This document shows positions 49,136 through 58,692 of a DNA stretch of 64,000 nt, piece after piece. The stretch spans positions 1 to 64,000 of the forward strand of contig ML014150.1 in the NCBI GenBank assembly GCA_003615045.1, given 5' to 3'. Source of the DNA: Caulochytrium protostelioides (taxonomy: Eukaryota; Chytridiomycota; Caulochytriomycetes; Caulochytriales; Caulochytriaceae). The notes under the pieces were generated by a model, which saw nothing but the letters and a program-made list of their open reading frames with translations, ran no database searches and was not told where the DNA came from. Within the stretch, counting starts at the first letter, position 1. Each line of letters starts with the position of its first letter. The position numbers and the translations under genes were made by a program.

Positions 49136-51830
49136 GGTGGTCCGTCGCTGATCAACCAGAAGCCAAGCGCAGGTGAGGTGATTCCGTCAGACGGTGTATC
49201 GGAGGGAAGAAGATGATGAGGATGAGCCAAGGATGGGGTGGAAGGGGAATATGAGGAAGAAAGCTCCAAGATCGAACAAACGTGTCAAGCGTCTGGGGGG
49301 GGGGAGCTGGGGTGTCACCGTCCCGAGCCAAGTGTCCGGTGTTCGCTGCCCGATCCCGTTCGGTACTGCCCAGCACCGATCTCGGCGCGTGTCATCTGCG
49401 GCAGCAACCATGCCCTGCGGTGGCGATCAGGGCGTTCGATCTCGTCGGCTGGACCGTGGTTTATATATGGCGCGCCGCCGCCGCAGCATGATCGCGCTCC
49501 CGTCTCGGGTCTCCGCCGATGGATGCGGCGCCACCGGTCCCGGGCGGCCTGCGATGGGTCCGCCTGACGAGGCGGCGACGTGGCCGCGAGCGCCCCCTTC
49601 GGTGGTGGTGGTGTCCGGGACCACCCGGGGGCGGCTGACGAGCGCGCGCGCACGGCGGCGGTCTCCGGCGCAGCATACGCACCCCTCAGCAGCGCATCGC
49701 TTCCGGAGGGCCGCGCCTCGCGGGCCCACCGTCGCCGTCCCCACGGCTCCGCAGTCGCGCGCGGCCGTCGCGGACGGCGGCGGCGGCCGCGACGGCGGCG
49801 GCCGGACCCATCGCGGCCGCGGGGCCGGGCCGAGCGGATCGCAGCGCGTGGGCGCGAGGCCTCCGGGAGGCGCATGGCACACGCGCCGGCGGAAGCGCCG
49901 CCGTGCGTGGCCGGCGCGCGTGGGAACCCGGAGGCGCTGGACGCCGGGACGGCGGGACGCATCGCATCCATGCGCCGGTCGCGCCGCCCGCTCCGGCTCG
50001 CCGACCCTGCGGCGCGTGGCCTCCGAACCCAGCTGCCCGTGCGACGGCCCCGCCAGCACGCTCCCCGCCGCCGGCGCTGGCGGCCGCCGTCCCGCGAGAC
50101 GTCGCGAGGAACGCCGGTGTGGCGCCGCATGCCGAGGGCTCGATGGACGCGATGGACGCGACAGGACGCGACAGGACGCGACCGATTGGCCGTTCCAGCT
50201 TCGAGAAGGCTCCACCCCTTCCCCAACAGCGATCGGCTGTCCTGGGGCGCCGCAGCGGAGCACGCGACCGTCAGTGATGAGCCAGCCGCCGCGTGGGCGG
50301 TGCAGGGCCAGCCGAGGTAAGGGAACGGAAAGGGGCGGAAGGCAGCGCTGGCGATACGTTTTCTCCCTCGCCCAGCAGCTCGCCCAGCAGCGTGCGGCGC
50401 ATGAGGTGAATGGCCATGGCGCTCACCGCTCGCGCTCTCACACCTCCGGACCCATCCGTCATCGCCGAAACGCCAACCATCGCACCCGGCGCGAGAACGA
50501 GCGTGAGTGCGAGGGGGGCGACCTCCTCGCCGCCATCCGCGGCGTGCGAGAGTCCGGTCCGGACCACCGAAGGCGAAGCCTTCGAGCGACCAGCGAGCGA
50601 CGGCACCATCACTGATGGGCCGGATCGGCCTCCATCCGCATGGGCATCCACCGAGACGCGTGGCATGAGCACGACGATGGGAAGCACCGATCACTGGCTA
50701 ACGCTTCGGGTACGAGTGGCCTCGTCGTGGCCCGCGTCAGCGTGACCATGTCCACGTGGCAGCGGCCTGGAGCCGGGAGAGGCCGTGTGGCGGAGGGGGG
50801 ATTCCCCGTCAGACCGGTCGTGCACGCGGGGTGCGGCGCCATACCACGGCCGAACGGGGGAAAAATCCGCCAGCACGATGGGCGAACAGCGCACATGATC
50901 AGCGGCAGGATACGGAGCCCTCCGAAGCGCCGGATGGGACCCTGCTCGGCTGCAGACCCCGGGAAGGACACCGCCGCCCTGTCATCAGGGGTCGGATGAC
51001 ATGATGGAACGACGGCATCCAGCGAGGCGAAGGATCCATAGCAGCCCACGAGACAGCGACGCCGCACGGCAGCGACGCCACCAGGCATCCACGCCGTGGC
51101 CAGCGCATGTCGGACCCTCTCATCGCTGGTAGAATCGCTCGATCCGGCCCGCAGTTGACGATCTGTGGGCGTCCGGTATGCGTTCAGTCGGATAGGAAAG
51201 CCCGACGATCACGATGCATGATACGCCCCTCGTCAACACGGCGTGTTGTCGGTGGTGACGCGATGGCAGTTGTCATCAAACACCGGAACCGTGCATCGCG
51301 GATCAGTCTCATGCCTGACGCCAGTCGAGAGCTGGATGGCCACACCAACCACGGCGGCTGCGACGTCTCACCGGTGTCATGCTGAAACGCCAGAAGGATG
51401 GAAGCGTTGTTGCGGCGGCCCCTTGAAGTCTGGATCATCGAACTTGCTGCGGGCTGTCCACCACGACCACGACCCCGCGCTCGCTTACGCGTCGGCGATC
51501 CCCATGGTTTCAGAAGTCGGCGGGCGGCGTCGGCGGGCGTCGGCGGGCCGCGATGGTGGGCCCGTGAGTGGACGCCGCCGTGGACGCCGCCGTGGGCGCC
51601 GCCGTGGACGCTGCCGTGGGCGCCGAGGGGCCGAGGCCCGTGGCCAGGGCAGGGCCGCGGCGCGCACGATGGCGCCGCCGCCGCGGCCGGCGCCAGCACC
51701 CATGAATGCCCCGCCACGCGCCGCGGCGCCGACGCCGCGCGCGCGACGGCCGCCGCCGCGGCCGCGGACACGGACACGGCCGGCCTCACGACGCGCGGCC
51801 CGAACGTGGCGCGGACGGCGGCCTCCGATC

Positions 51831-51872
<42 letters not shown>

Positions 51873-52249
51873 GCGACGGCGGCGCTGATCACGGGCGTCC
51901 CGGGGCTTGACCGGCATCGCGTGCCGCGTCGGCGCCGGCCGCGCCGTTGCACGGGTCGCCGGCGCCGCGGCTCGCCGCACGCGGCTGGCCGCCGCCCGCC
52001 GCCGCCGCCCGCCGCACGCCTCGCAGCCCCCCGCGCGCCCGTCGATCCCTTTCGCCTCGGATCACCTCTCTTCAGGCCGGGAGGGCGCTGCCGATCGTCG
52101 TGATCCGACGCGTCTCGCCGTCTCGCCGTCTCGCCGTGATACCCTCCAAGGTGCCTTGAGCGCCTGGTCGCCGCCGTCGCCGCCGCCGCCGCCGCCGCCG
52201 CCCGCCACCCACCCGTGACCCACCCGCCATCGTCACTGCATCGACCGTC
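49136..52249. other. Large divergent intergenic region (3.1 kb)
   Basis: Lies between the starts of the subtilase and the second large kinase. Frames such as 49194-50615 (plus) and 49315-50694 (minus) start with non-ATG codons or are Arg/Ala/Pro-rich shadows. A short possible first exon (ATG at 50277, donor GTAAGG at 50319) has no identifiable partner. Tandem GCCGTGG(A/G)CGCC units lie at 51568-51625 and a CGG run at 51828-51875. No gene is supported. Confidence 0.4.
49460..49467 (-). promoter_or_regulatory. TATA box for the subtilase gene
   Basis: TATATAAA on the minus strand, 325 bp before the subtilase ATG. Confidence 0.42.
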
Positions 52250-55200
52250 ATGGAGCGGCGCGACTTCGTGGAGCTCGATGAGGACACGGTGCGCGCGATC
52301 CAGCTCGCGAGCCGGCCGGACGCTGATCGCGGGCTCGCGGACGGCGCCGACAGCATCGATGCCGGCGACAGCCTCCGCAGCAGACCCCATGCGGCGAGCC
52401 CCGTCAAGCGGAAGCCGATGCACCAGCACCCAAGTCCCCACGTGACGGATTCGCCGCCCGCCGCGTTTGCCGGCCATGCCGCCGCCGCCGCCGCCGCCGC
52501 GGGCTCGGGCGACAGGAACGATCCGACACGACCGCCCATGGCCGCGGCGCCCGCCAGCCGCCGCCGCGACGACGACGTGACGGCGCCGCGGCCCGGGTCG
52601 CGGACGTGGGAGCTCTTCTACGGCAGCGCGCAGCCGCAGCCCGCGATGGCGCCGACCGTCGCCATCACGGACGCCACGCCGCCCAAGCGCGACGCCGCCG
52701 CCGCGGGCGCGGCGCTGTCCGTGGACGCCGTCCGCGCCGCGCAGCCGCGGCCCCCGCGGCTCGCGATCCCGGACGACGTGCCCACGGCGCCGGCCGCCGA
52801 CGCCGCGCTGGGCTCGCCGCGGTCCGACGCCGACCTCGAAACCGGCCGCACGACGCCGGTCGTCGCGTCGCCGCCGCTCCCGGGCCTGCCGGCGACGCCC
52901 CAGACGGCGGCCTGGCGCAGCGCGGCCGCTGGCGCCACGCCGCTCGACGGGAGCGCCGCGCCGGCCGCCGGCCTCCGCTTGCCCATGACGGCCAACACGC
53001 TCGCGAGCGCCGCGCTGCTCGCGCCCTTCTCGCCGCTCGCGCCGCCCACGAGCCCCACCACGTGGGGGCTGCTCTTCCAGTCGCGCACCGGCGCACCCAC
53101 CCCGGGCCGACCCGTCGCACCGCCGCTGCCGCTCGATCTGGATCCGGCCGCTGCGGTGGGACTGCCGGGAACGGCTGCCCTGGGCCCCGACCGCGCTGCG
53201 ACGGTCGCGGGGGCGCTGCACGTCCCCCGAGCGGCCGTGGATCCCGCGGCCGACAGGGCTGCCTCGTCGCCGTTGCCGCCGCTCTTGGCCCAGCAACGCG
53301 GCGTCAGCCGACCCGAGGGCCCCGACGGCAGCGGCAGCCTCCTGATGGCGTCGCCCCCGCTGTCCGCCCTACTGCCGACCGCCGACGGGTTCCCGCCAGC
53401 ATTGCAGCTCGCGCCGCCCCTCACGCTGACGCCGCGGCTGCCGCTGCCGTCGCCCATGGCGATTCCGTCGCCCGCGAACGCCGCGACCGCCTCCGCGTCG
53501 TGCGTCGATGCCGCGATCGCGCTGCCGCTCGCGACGGCCGCCGGACACGCAGCGGCGTCGCCAGGCTCCTCGCCCTCCCGCAACAGCATCTTTTTCGACC
53601 CGCCGGCCGCCGGCCCCACGCCCGTGCCCGTCACGGTGACGCCCGCGCCGCGGCCCGCGCCGTCGGCCGCCGGCCCCCTCGGCGGTCTCGCGCCGCCGCC
53701 GTCCGCCGCCGAAGCGGCCGCAGCGCGGCCGCACCGCAGCGCCGGCGCGCGCGCTGAGACCGCCATTCCGCCGCCGGCGCCCGCGTCGCGCAACGCCATC
53801 TTTTTCGAGTCGCAGGCCGTTCTCAAGCCGGTCGCCAAGATGACGCCCGAGGAGCGCGCGGCGCTCGTGGCGGGCTCGGACGCGCTCGCGCAGCCGCCGC
53901 GCTTTCCGGCGGGCCCGTCCCAGGCCGCCGCCGCCGCCGCCGCGGGGCTCCCGCTCCACGCCCTACTCGCGACCCGCCACGGCGGCGCCGCGCCGGCGGG
54001 ATCTACGAGCCCGTCGGTCCTGCGGTCCGCGGGTGGCTCCAGCCTGACGATGGCGATGCCGTGGCCCGGGGCGCCGTCCAGCGCCGCCTCGCCGTTCCTG
54101 CGGTCGTCGTCCGCTGTCTCGCCGTCGCCGCCGACGGCATGGACGCTGCCGGCGCCGGCGACCCCGCGGCCGCCGCCGCCGCCGCCCGTGGATCTCGCGT
54201 CGGTCTTTGACGGGCACGACCCGACGGCCGTGCCGCCCGCGACCGCCTTGCCCTCGCCGCGACTCTCGGCCGCCGACACCGCCGCAGCGACCGCCGCAAC
54301 GGTGTCGCCGACCTCGCGGCCGTTTATTCTGACCTATCTGGCCACTCGACGCAACTTTCTGGGCGAAGGCCGGTATGCCCGCGTCTTTAAAGGCCAGTAT
54401 CGCACGGTGCGGCCACGCCCCGCATCAGCGCGGACCTCAGTCGCCTCGCCCGCCTCGAAAGCGCCAGTGCCGACATCGCCGTCTGCCGGTCCGCCGTCGA
54501 CCAATCAAGCCGCCGGCGCCGACGCCGCCGACGACGACGACGGCGACGCCGAGCTGCGGGACTGCGCCGTGAAACAGCTGCGCGCGACGCCGGAGGCCCA
54601 AGCGCTGGGCCTGAGCGAAAGCGTGGTGCTGCGGCGCATCGCGAATGCGTACGCGGCGGCGCACCCGTCGCGCGGCCATCCGCACATCGTGCAGGCGATC
54701 GGGCTGTGGGAGGACGCCGGCGTCGATGACGCCACGGTGCGTCGTGCGCTCGTGCAGGGCGTGCTCCACGACGTCGGCTGGGACGAGCACTCGGGCCTCG
54801 GGCCCCCCGGCGCGGCGCCGCCCGCGCCAACACCGAGCACGTTGGAGGCGCGCACCGAGGCGGCCGTGCTGGCGGCCGAGGCGAAGCGCCGCATCGCGGC
54901 GCACGCGCGCGCCACGGACCCCGCGCCTCGGCTGCTGCTCGTGCTCGAGTACTGCGACCACGGGCAGCTGGCGGCGTTCATGGCGACGCACCCGCGGCTG
55001 CCGACGCTCGGCCTGGCGCTGCTGTGGGCGGAGCAGCTCGCCGCCGCGGCCGCGGCGCTCGACCGCTTGGGCGTCGTCCACCACGACATCAAACCGCACA
55101 ACGTCCTGGTGACGCGGCGCGGCGACGTCAAGCTTGCCGACTTTGGCAACGCGTGCTTCGGCGTCCGCCGGACGAGCGCCGAGCTCGCGGCCGCCGCGGC

Positions 55201-56077
55201 GGCGATGGGCGGCGCGCCGGGTAGCGCGCCGGGCAGCGCGCCGGGGATGCAGCGCGCCGGGCGCGCCGGCGCGTCCACGGACGAGTGGACGTTCCCGTGC
55301 GCCGCCGGCTGGGGCCGCGGGACGCTGGCGTACACGGCGCCCGAGCTGCTGCTGCCGCCGACGGCGCCGCCGAGCCCCGCGAGCCCATCGCATCCGGCCC
55401 CGCCGCGCAGCGCGCCCGAGCGCGCCATGCCGCCCCTCGCGCCGCCGCCGTCGTGGCCGGAGGCCGCCTCACCCGCCGCCGCGGCCGCGCCGACGGCCCC
55501 GCCGCCCGATAGTCCGTACGAGCCGCCCGGCGCGCTGTACACGCCGGCGGTGGACGTGTACTCGCTGGGCGTGACGCTGTGGGCGCTGCTCACGGGGTCG
55601 GAGCCGTTTCCAACGGCGCGCAGCACGCTGCAGATCTGGCGCGCGCTGCTACAGGGCGGCGGCATCTGGGGCGACGCGCCGTGGGGTCTCGGCGCGGGCG
55701 GCGCGGGCGCTGCCGCCGCCGACCTTGGCGACCCCGGCGACGTCGGCGGCAGCGCCAGCCTGCCCGGGTCGCCCGCGACCGTCGCCTCGAGCCGCGCCGC
55801 GAGCACGGGCGCCGGCGGCGACCCGACGCTGCCGAGCGGCGAGCCGGTCCCGCCGCCGCTGTGGGGCGTGCTGCGCGCCATGACGGCGTCCCGCGCCGAG
55901 CTGCGCCCGCGCGCCCACGACGTCTGGTCGCGCCTCAGCGGGCTCCGCGCGCTTCATCGCGCCGAGACGGACGCCGCCACCGCTGCGGCCGCTGCGGCGG
56001 CGGCCGCTGCCGACGTCGACAGCACGTCGGAAGCCAATGGCGCCGATGGGCTCGCGACGGCCGCCGTCCTCGTGTGA
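52250..56077 (+). CDS. Large Ser/Thr protein kinase with long disordered N-terminus
   Basis: 1275 residues, ATG at 52250. Residues 1-680 are Pro/Ala-rich and disordered, with a short repeated motif RNSIFFDPPA / RNAIFFESQA at about 443 and 515 that may be a docking or regulatory site. The kinase domain is at about 690-1240: Gly loop FLGEGRYARVFKGQY, ATP Lys in CAVKQL (about 772), catalytic loop HHDIKPHN (about 944), DFGNACFG (about 963), a Gly/Ala insert, GRGTLAYTAPELL (about 1026), another 60-residue Pro/Ala insert, then VDVYSLGVTLWALLTGSEPF. HRD is HHD, but the catalytic Asp, Lys and Asn are kept. Two large inserts in the C-lobe are unusual. No standard subfamily is clear. There is no intron. 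Confidence 0.8.
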   Translation: MERRDFVELDEDTVRAIQLASRPDADRGLADGADSIDAGDSLRSRPHAASPVKRKPMHQHPSPHVTDSPPAAFAGHAAAAAAAAGSGDRNDPTRPPMAAAPASRRRDDDVTAPRPGSRTWELFYGSAQPQPAMAPTVAITDATPPKRDAAAAGAALSVDAVRAAQPRPPRLAIPDDVPTAPAADAALGSPRSDADLETGRTTPVVASPPLPGLPATPQTAAWRSAAAGATPLDGSAAPAAGLRLPMTANTLASAALLAPFSPLAPPTSPTTWGLLFQSRTGAPTPGRPVAPPLPLDLDPAAAVGLPGTAALGPDRAATVAGALHVPRAAVDPAADRAASSPLPPLLAQQRGVSRPEGPDGSGSLLMASPPLSALLPTADGFPPALQLAPPLTLTPRLPLPSPMAIPSPANAATASASCVDAAIALPLATAAGHAAASPGSSPSRNSIFFDPPAAGPTPVPVTVTPAPRPAPSAAGPLGGLAPPPSAAEAAAARPHRSAGARAETAIPPPAPASRNAIFFESQAVLKPVAKMTPEERAALVAGSDALAQPPRFPAGPSQAAAAAAAGLPLHALLATRHGGAAPAGSTSPSVLRSAGGSSLTMAMPWPGAPSSAASPFLRSSSAVSPSPPTAWTLPAPATPRPPPPPPVDLASVFDGHDPTAVPPATALPSPRLSAADTAAATAATVSPTSRPFILTYLATRRNFLGEGRYARVFKGQYRTVRPRPASARTSVASPASKAPVPTSPSAGPPSTNQAAGADAADDDDGDAELRDCAVKQLRATPEAQALGLSESVVLRRIANAYAAAHPSRGHPHIVQAIGLWEDAGVDDATVRRALVQGVLHDVGWDEHSGLGPPGAAPPAPTPSTLEARTEAAVLAAEAKRRIAAHARATDPAPRLLLVLEYCDHGQLAAFMATHPRLPTLGLALLWAEQLAAAAAALDRLGVVHHDIKPHNVLVTRRGDVKLADFGNACFGVRRTSAELAAAAAAMGGAPGSAPGSAPGMQRAGRAGASTDEWTFPCAAGWGRGTLAYTAPELLLPPTAPPSPASPSHPAPPRSAPERAMPPLAPPPSWPEAASPAAAAAPTAPPPDSPYEPPGALYTPAVDVYSLGVTLWALLTGSEPFPTARSTLQIWRALLQGGGIWGDAPWGLGAGGAGAAAADLGDPGDVGGSASLPGSPATVASSRAASTGAGGDPTLPSGEPVPPPLWGVLRAMTASRAELRPRAHDVWSRLSGLRALHRAETDAATAAAAAAAAAADVDSTSEANGADGLATAAVLV

Positions 56078-56695
56078 GCCACCGCGAGCATTTCTGTTGA
56101 TGATACATGTGGATACGGGGACCACACCAGCGACGGCAGCGAGTGCGGACGCCTAAGGATGGGACGCACTCGTCATTCAGACCAATGCCGGGCCGTGATA
56201 GGAGGTGCGGAAATGACGTCCATTCTTATAATTGGGCTGAAAAGGTGCCGTGACGCACGGTGATTGAGTGCGGTTGTCCAGTCATCGGTCAGCGCTGGCG
56301 GGGGCTGCGAATGACAACAGTGTGGCATCAGTTTGATTAATCGAGGCTAGGCTCGTTAAGATTTGGACAGAGCGACCGGGGCCGCTCATTAGGATTGACC
56401 GGTCGTCATGTCACCGGTTGATGCCATCCATCAGGATTGCCCCATCTTCGGGGAGCTACGAACATCAATGCGAAACGGTGTCGCCATCGCCAGATGTCCT
56501 CATGCCAGCGGCTGGTTATAAAACGCGGCTGATGACGATCCTGGGAGGGTGGGTCGTCGCTCGCGACCGCCGAGAAGCGCAACTCCGACATCCAGGCTCC
56601 GACGGTGATGGCTACCCCGCCGTGGGTTCAGGCCAACAGGAAGCACAAGGTGCCATCTACGGATCATGCACCAGTATGCGCAAAGCTGCGCCGGA
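56078..56695. other. Convergent intergenic region, lower GC
   Basis: Between the 3' ends of the kinase and the DGCR6-like gene. It holds a GTTATAAAACG element near 56516; since both neighbours end here, this has no evident gene. Nothing else was seen. Confidence 0.45.
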
Positions 56696-57922
56696 TCACG
56701 GATCGGCTGGCTGCGCCAAGCCCGCCCCGCCTTGGGCAGCGATCGTGGGGGCTACCGCCTGGTGCGACTCCGACTCGAGGTCGAGCAAGAGCCGGACGAG
56801 CCGGTGCTGGTACGCCTTGGCGTCCGGGTCGCTCGTGGCCACCACGTGGCGGAACCCTGCGGCCTCGAGGAGGCGCTGCTGCTGCGGCACGCAGTCGGCC
56901 ATGACCGAGACGACCTGGCGATCAAAGAGCAGGAGTTCGAAGGCGAGCTGCGTCTCCAAGCGGCGCGCGGCAGCGTCGGACGCCGTCGGTGCCGCTGAGG
57001 CCGATGCCGGCGCGCGCATCTGCAAGAGCTCGCTCGCAAACTGCTGTTTCCGCTTGCGCTCGTGGCTCTGCAGCAGGGCCTCGCGCTGCGTCCACATCCG
57101 CGTCTCGTGCGGTTCCTGGACGCGCCGCAGCGCCGCCATGAGCGGCGTCAGCCGGCCGCTCGCTTGCAACTGCAGCGCATGCACCAGCGTGAGCGCGTCG
57201 AGCCGCGGCGGCTCGCCGGCCGCGAGCGGGGGGTCGGCCGACGGCGACGGCGACGGCGACTGCGACTGCGACTGCGACTGCAGCTGCTGCGCCACCTGGT
57301 CGAGCTGGGCCGCGAGGTCCATTCGGGACGCCGATGCGCGCGTGGGCGCCGTCGGCGCCGCGGAGGCGGCCGCGGCCATCGACGCGGTCGCCGACGCGTC
57401 GGCTGCTGATGCGGACGGCATCCCGTGGTAAGGGGGGTAGCCCATCACCATCATGCCCGGGGGCTGGCCCTGCGCCGGATGCATCGGATGCATGCCGTTG
57501 TGCATGCCATGCATACTGTGCATGTCGTGCATGTGATGCATGTGATGCATGCCGTGCATGCCGTGCATGCCGTGCATCTCGGGCATGCCGTGCATGTCGT
57601 GCGTCTCGTGCATGCCGTGCATGTTGTGCATATCGGGCATGCCGTGCATACTGGGCATCGTCGGCGCCGGCGGCCCGTAGGACGGCGCGCCATCGTACGC
57701 CGGCACGGCCAACGGCGGCGGCGCGCCGCTCTGTTGCACTGCGGCCGCGGCGTCAGCCATCGACGACGGATCCGACGGCGATGTCATCCGATTCAGGGTG
57801 CCCATGAGGCCGGCGTGCGATTGCAGCGACGTCAAGATGCGCTGCAGCTCGGACGGCGGCTTTCCCGCCGATCCCGGCGGCGGCGCCGGCGGCGCCAAGG
57901 ACGGCGGCGGCGGATTAGCCAT
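56696..57922 (-). CDS. DGCR6-like protein with a Met/His-rich repeat
   Basis: 408 residues from the ATG at 57922 (MANPPPPSLAPPAPPPGS); the frame is open for 48 codons further upstream but without an ATG. Residues about 95-150 are a repeat of Met-His-Gly/Asp units (SMHGMPDMHNMHGM and onward, ending MHPMHPAQ). The C-terminal half matches the DGCR6 family: LDALTLVHALQLQASGRLTP, then a basic helix (ALLQSHERKRKQQFASELLQ), then LAFELLLFDRQVVSVMADCV and QQQRLLEAAGFRHVVATSDP with LVRLLLDLES, comparable to animal DGCR6 (helix, QQ, LE-AGV-F-T-P, LL-L). The DGCR6 function is not well defined. The repeat has no counterpart in animal DGCR6. There is no intron. Confidence 0.62.
   Translation of the reverse strand: MANPPPPSLAPPAPPPGSAGKPPSELQRILTSLQSHAGLMGTLNRMTSPSDPSSMADAAAAVQQSGAPPPLAVPAYDGAPSYGPPAPTMPSMHGMPDMHNMHGMHETHDMHGMPEMHGMHGMHGMHHMHHMHDMHSMHGMHNGMHPMHPAQGQPPGMMVMGYPPYHGMPSASAADASATASMAAAASAAPTAPTRASASRMDLAAQLDQVAQQLQSQSQSQSPSPSPSADPPLAAGEPPRLDALTLVHALQLQASGRLTPLMAALRRVQEPHETRMWTQREALLQSHERKRKQQFASELLQMRAPASASAAPTASDAAARRLETQLAFELLLFDRQVVSVMADCVPQQQRLLEAAGFRHVVATSDPDAKAYQHRLVRLLLDLESESHQAVAPTIAAQGGAGLAQPADP
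57490..57655 (-). repeat. Coding 9-bp repeat for a Met-His tract
   Basis: TGCATGCCG / TGCATGTCG units on the plus strand encode Met-His pairs on the minus strand with Gly, Asp, Pro or Glu between. Unit length keeps the frame. Confidence 0.8.
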
Positions 57923-58246
57923 GACGAGTGCTTGACCCGTCGCGGCGGACGCGGGAGAACGGCTAGGACAGGCCGGCGCGGCGCGGCGGGCGGTATGAGA
58001 TGCCGCGGCGCCCGTCGACGCCGTCCCTCGCGACCAGGACGAGCCGGGGCATCCCTCGCGTCTCATGCCACGTGGCGCCCGTCCGTCGACCCTTCCTCGT
58101 CAAGAGAGTCAGGCATGCAGGTGTGCGTCAACGCGAGCGGCGGTCGTTCCGTCCTGGTGCCGCGATCCGCGGCGATCCGACATTGAGGGTCCATCGAGGC
58201 CGCCGCTGGGCGCGATGGCAGCGAAGACAACGACGGCCCAGCCACA

Positions 58247-58303
<57 letters not shown>

Positions 58304-58692
58304 CGCGTCGCACTAAGCCCCTGCGCTGTCCGGGCTGCCGCTGCCTCCGCCGCCGCCGCCACCGCGGGTCCTGCTACCTGTATAATCGGCGCCACGTGCC
58401 ACACGCCGTCAGCACGCCGTCAGCACGCCGTCAGCACGCCGTCGGCCGCCGCCGCCCGCGGGAGGCAGCGACCAGCGACGAGCCGGCGTCGCCTGCGGCC
58501 ATTGCAGCCGACGGTGCCCGGCTCCCGCGGCCCTCTGACCGCCCGTCGTTCGCCTCCGACGCCCGCAGCTTTGACGACGCGCCGATTCGACAGACCCCCG
58601 CCGCCCTCCGACGGCCTGATCGGCGCTGATCCTCCGGCGCCTGCGGCCGACCGTCCATCCCTTCCGATCTTCCTTCGGCCCACGGCCGCGCC
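57923..58692. other. Divergent intergenic region between the DGCR6-like gene and ARP5
   Basis: Contains an extended GCC trinucleotide run (about 58250-58300), four tandem GTCAGCACGCC units (about 58408-58442) and a TATAAT-like element at 58381. No gene supported. Confidence 0.45.
58250..58300. repeat. (GCC)n microsatellite
   Basis: About 17 near-perfect GCC units in the promoter region of ARP5. Confidence 0.85.

Noticed and set aside
49315-50694. 459-codon minus-strand frame in the 3.1-kb gap
   Set aside because: Starts with GTG, is Arg/Ala/Pro-rich, and shows no signal peptide, domain or splice pattern.
51485-53296. 603-codon minus-strand frame across the kinase start
   Set aside because: Low-complexity Arg/Gly-rich shadow overlapping a clear kinase gene.
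57490-57655. Regular 9-bp repeats that might suggest a repeat array such as CRISPR
   Set aside because: Units are contiguous, without spacers, and encode the Met-His tract in frame; the genome is eukaryotic.
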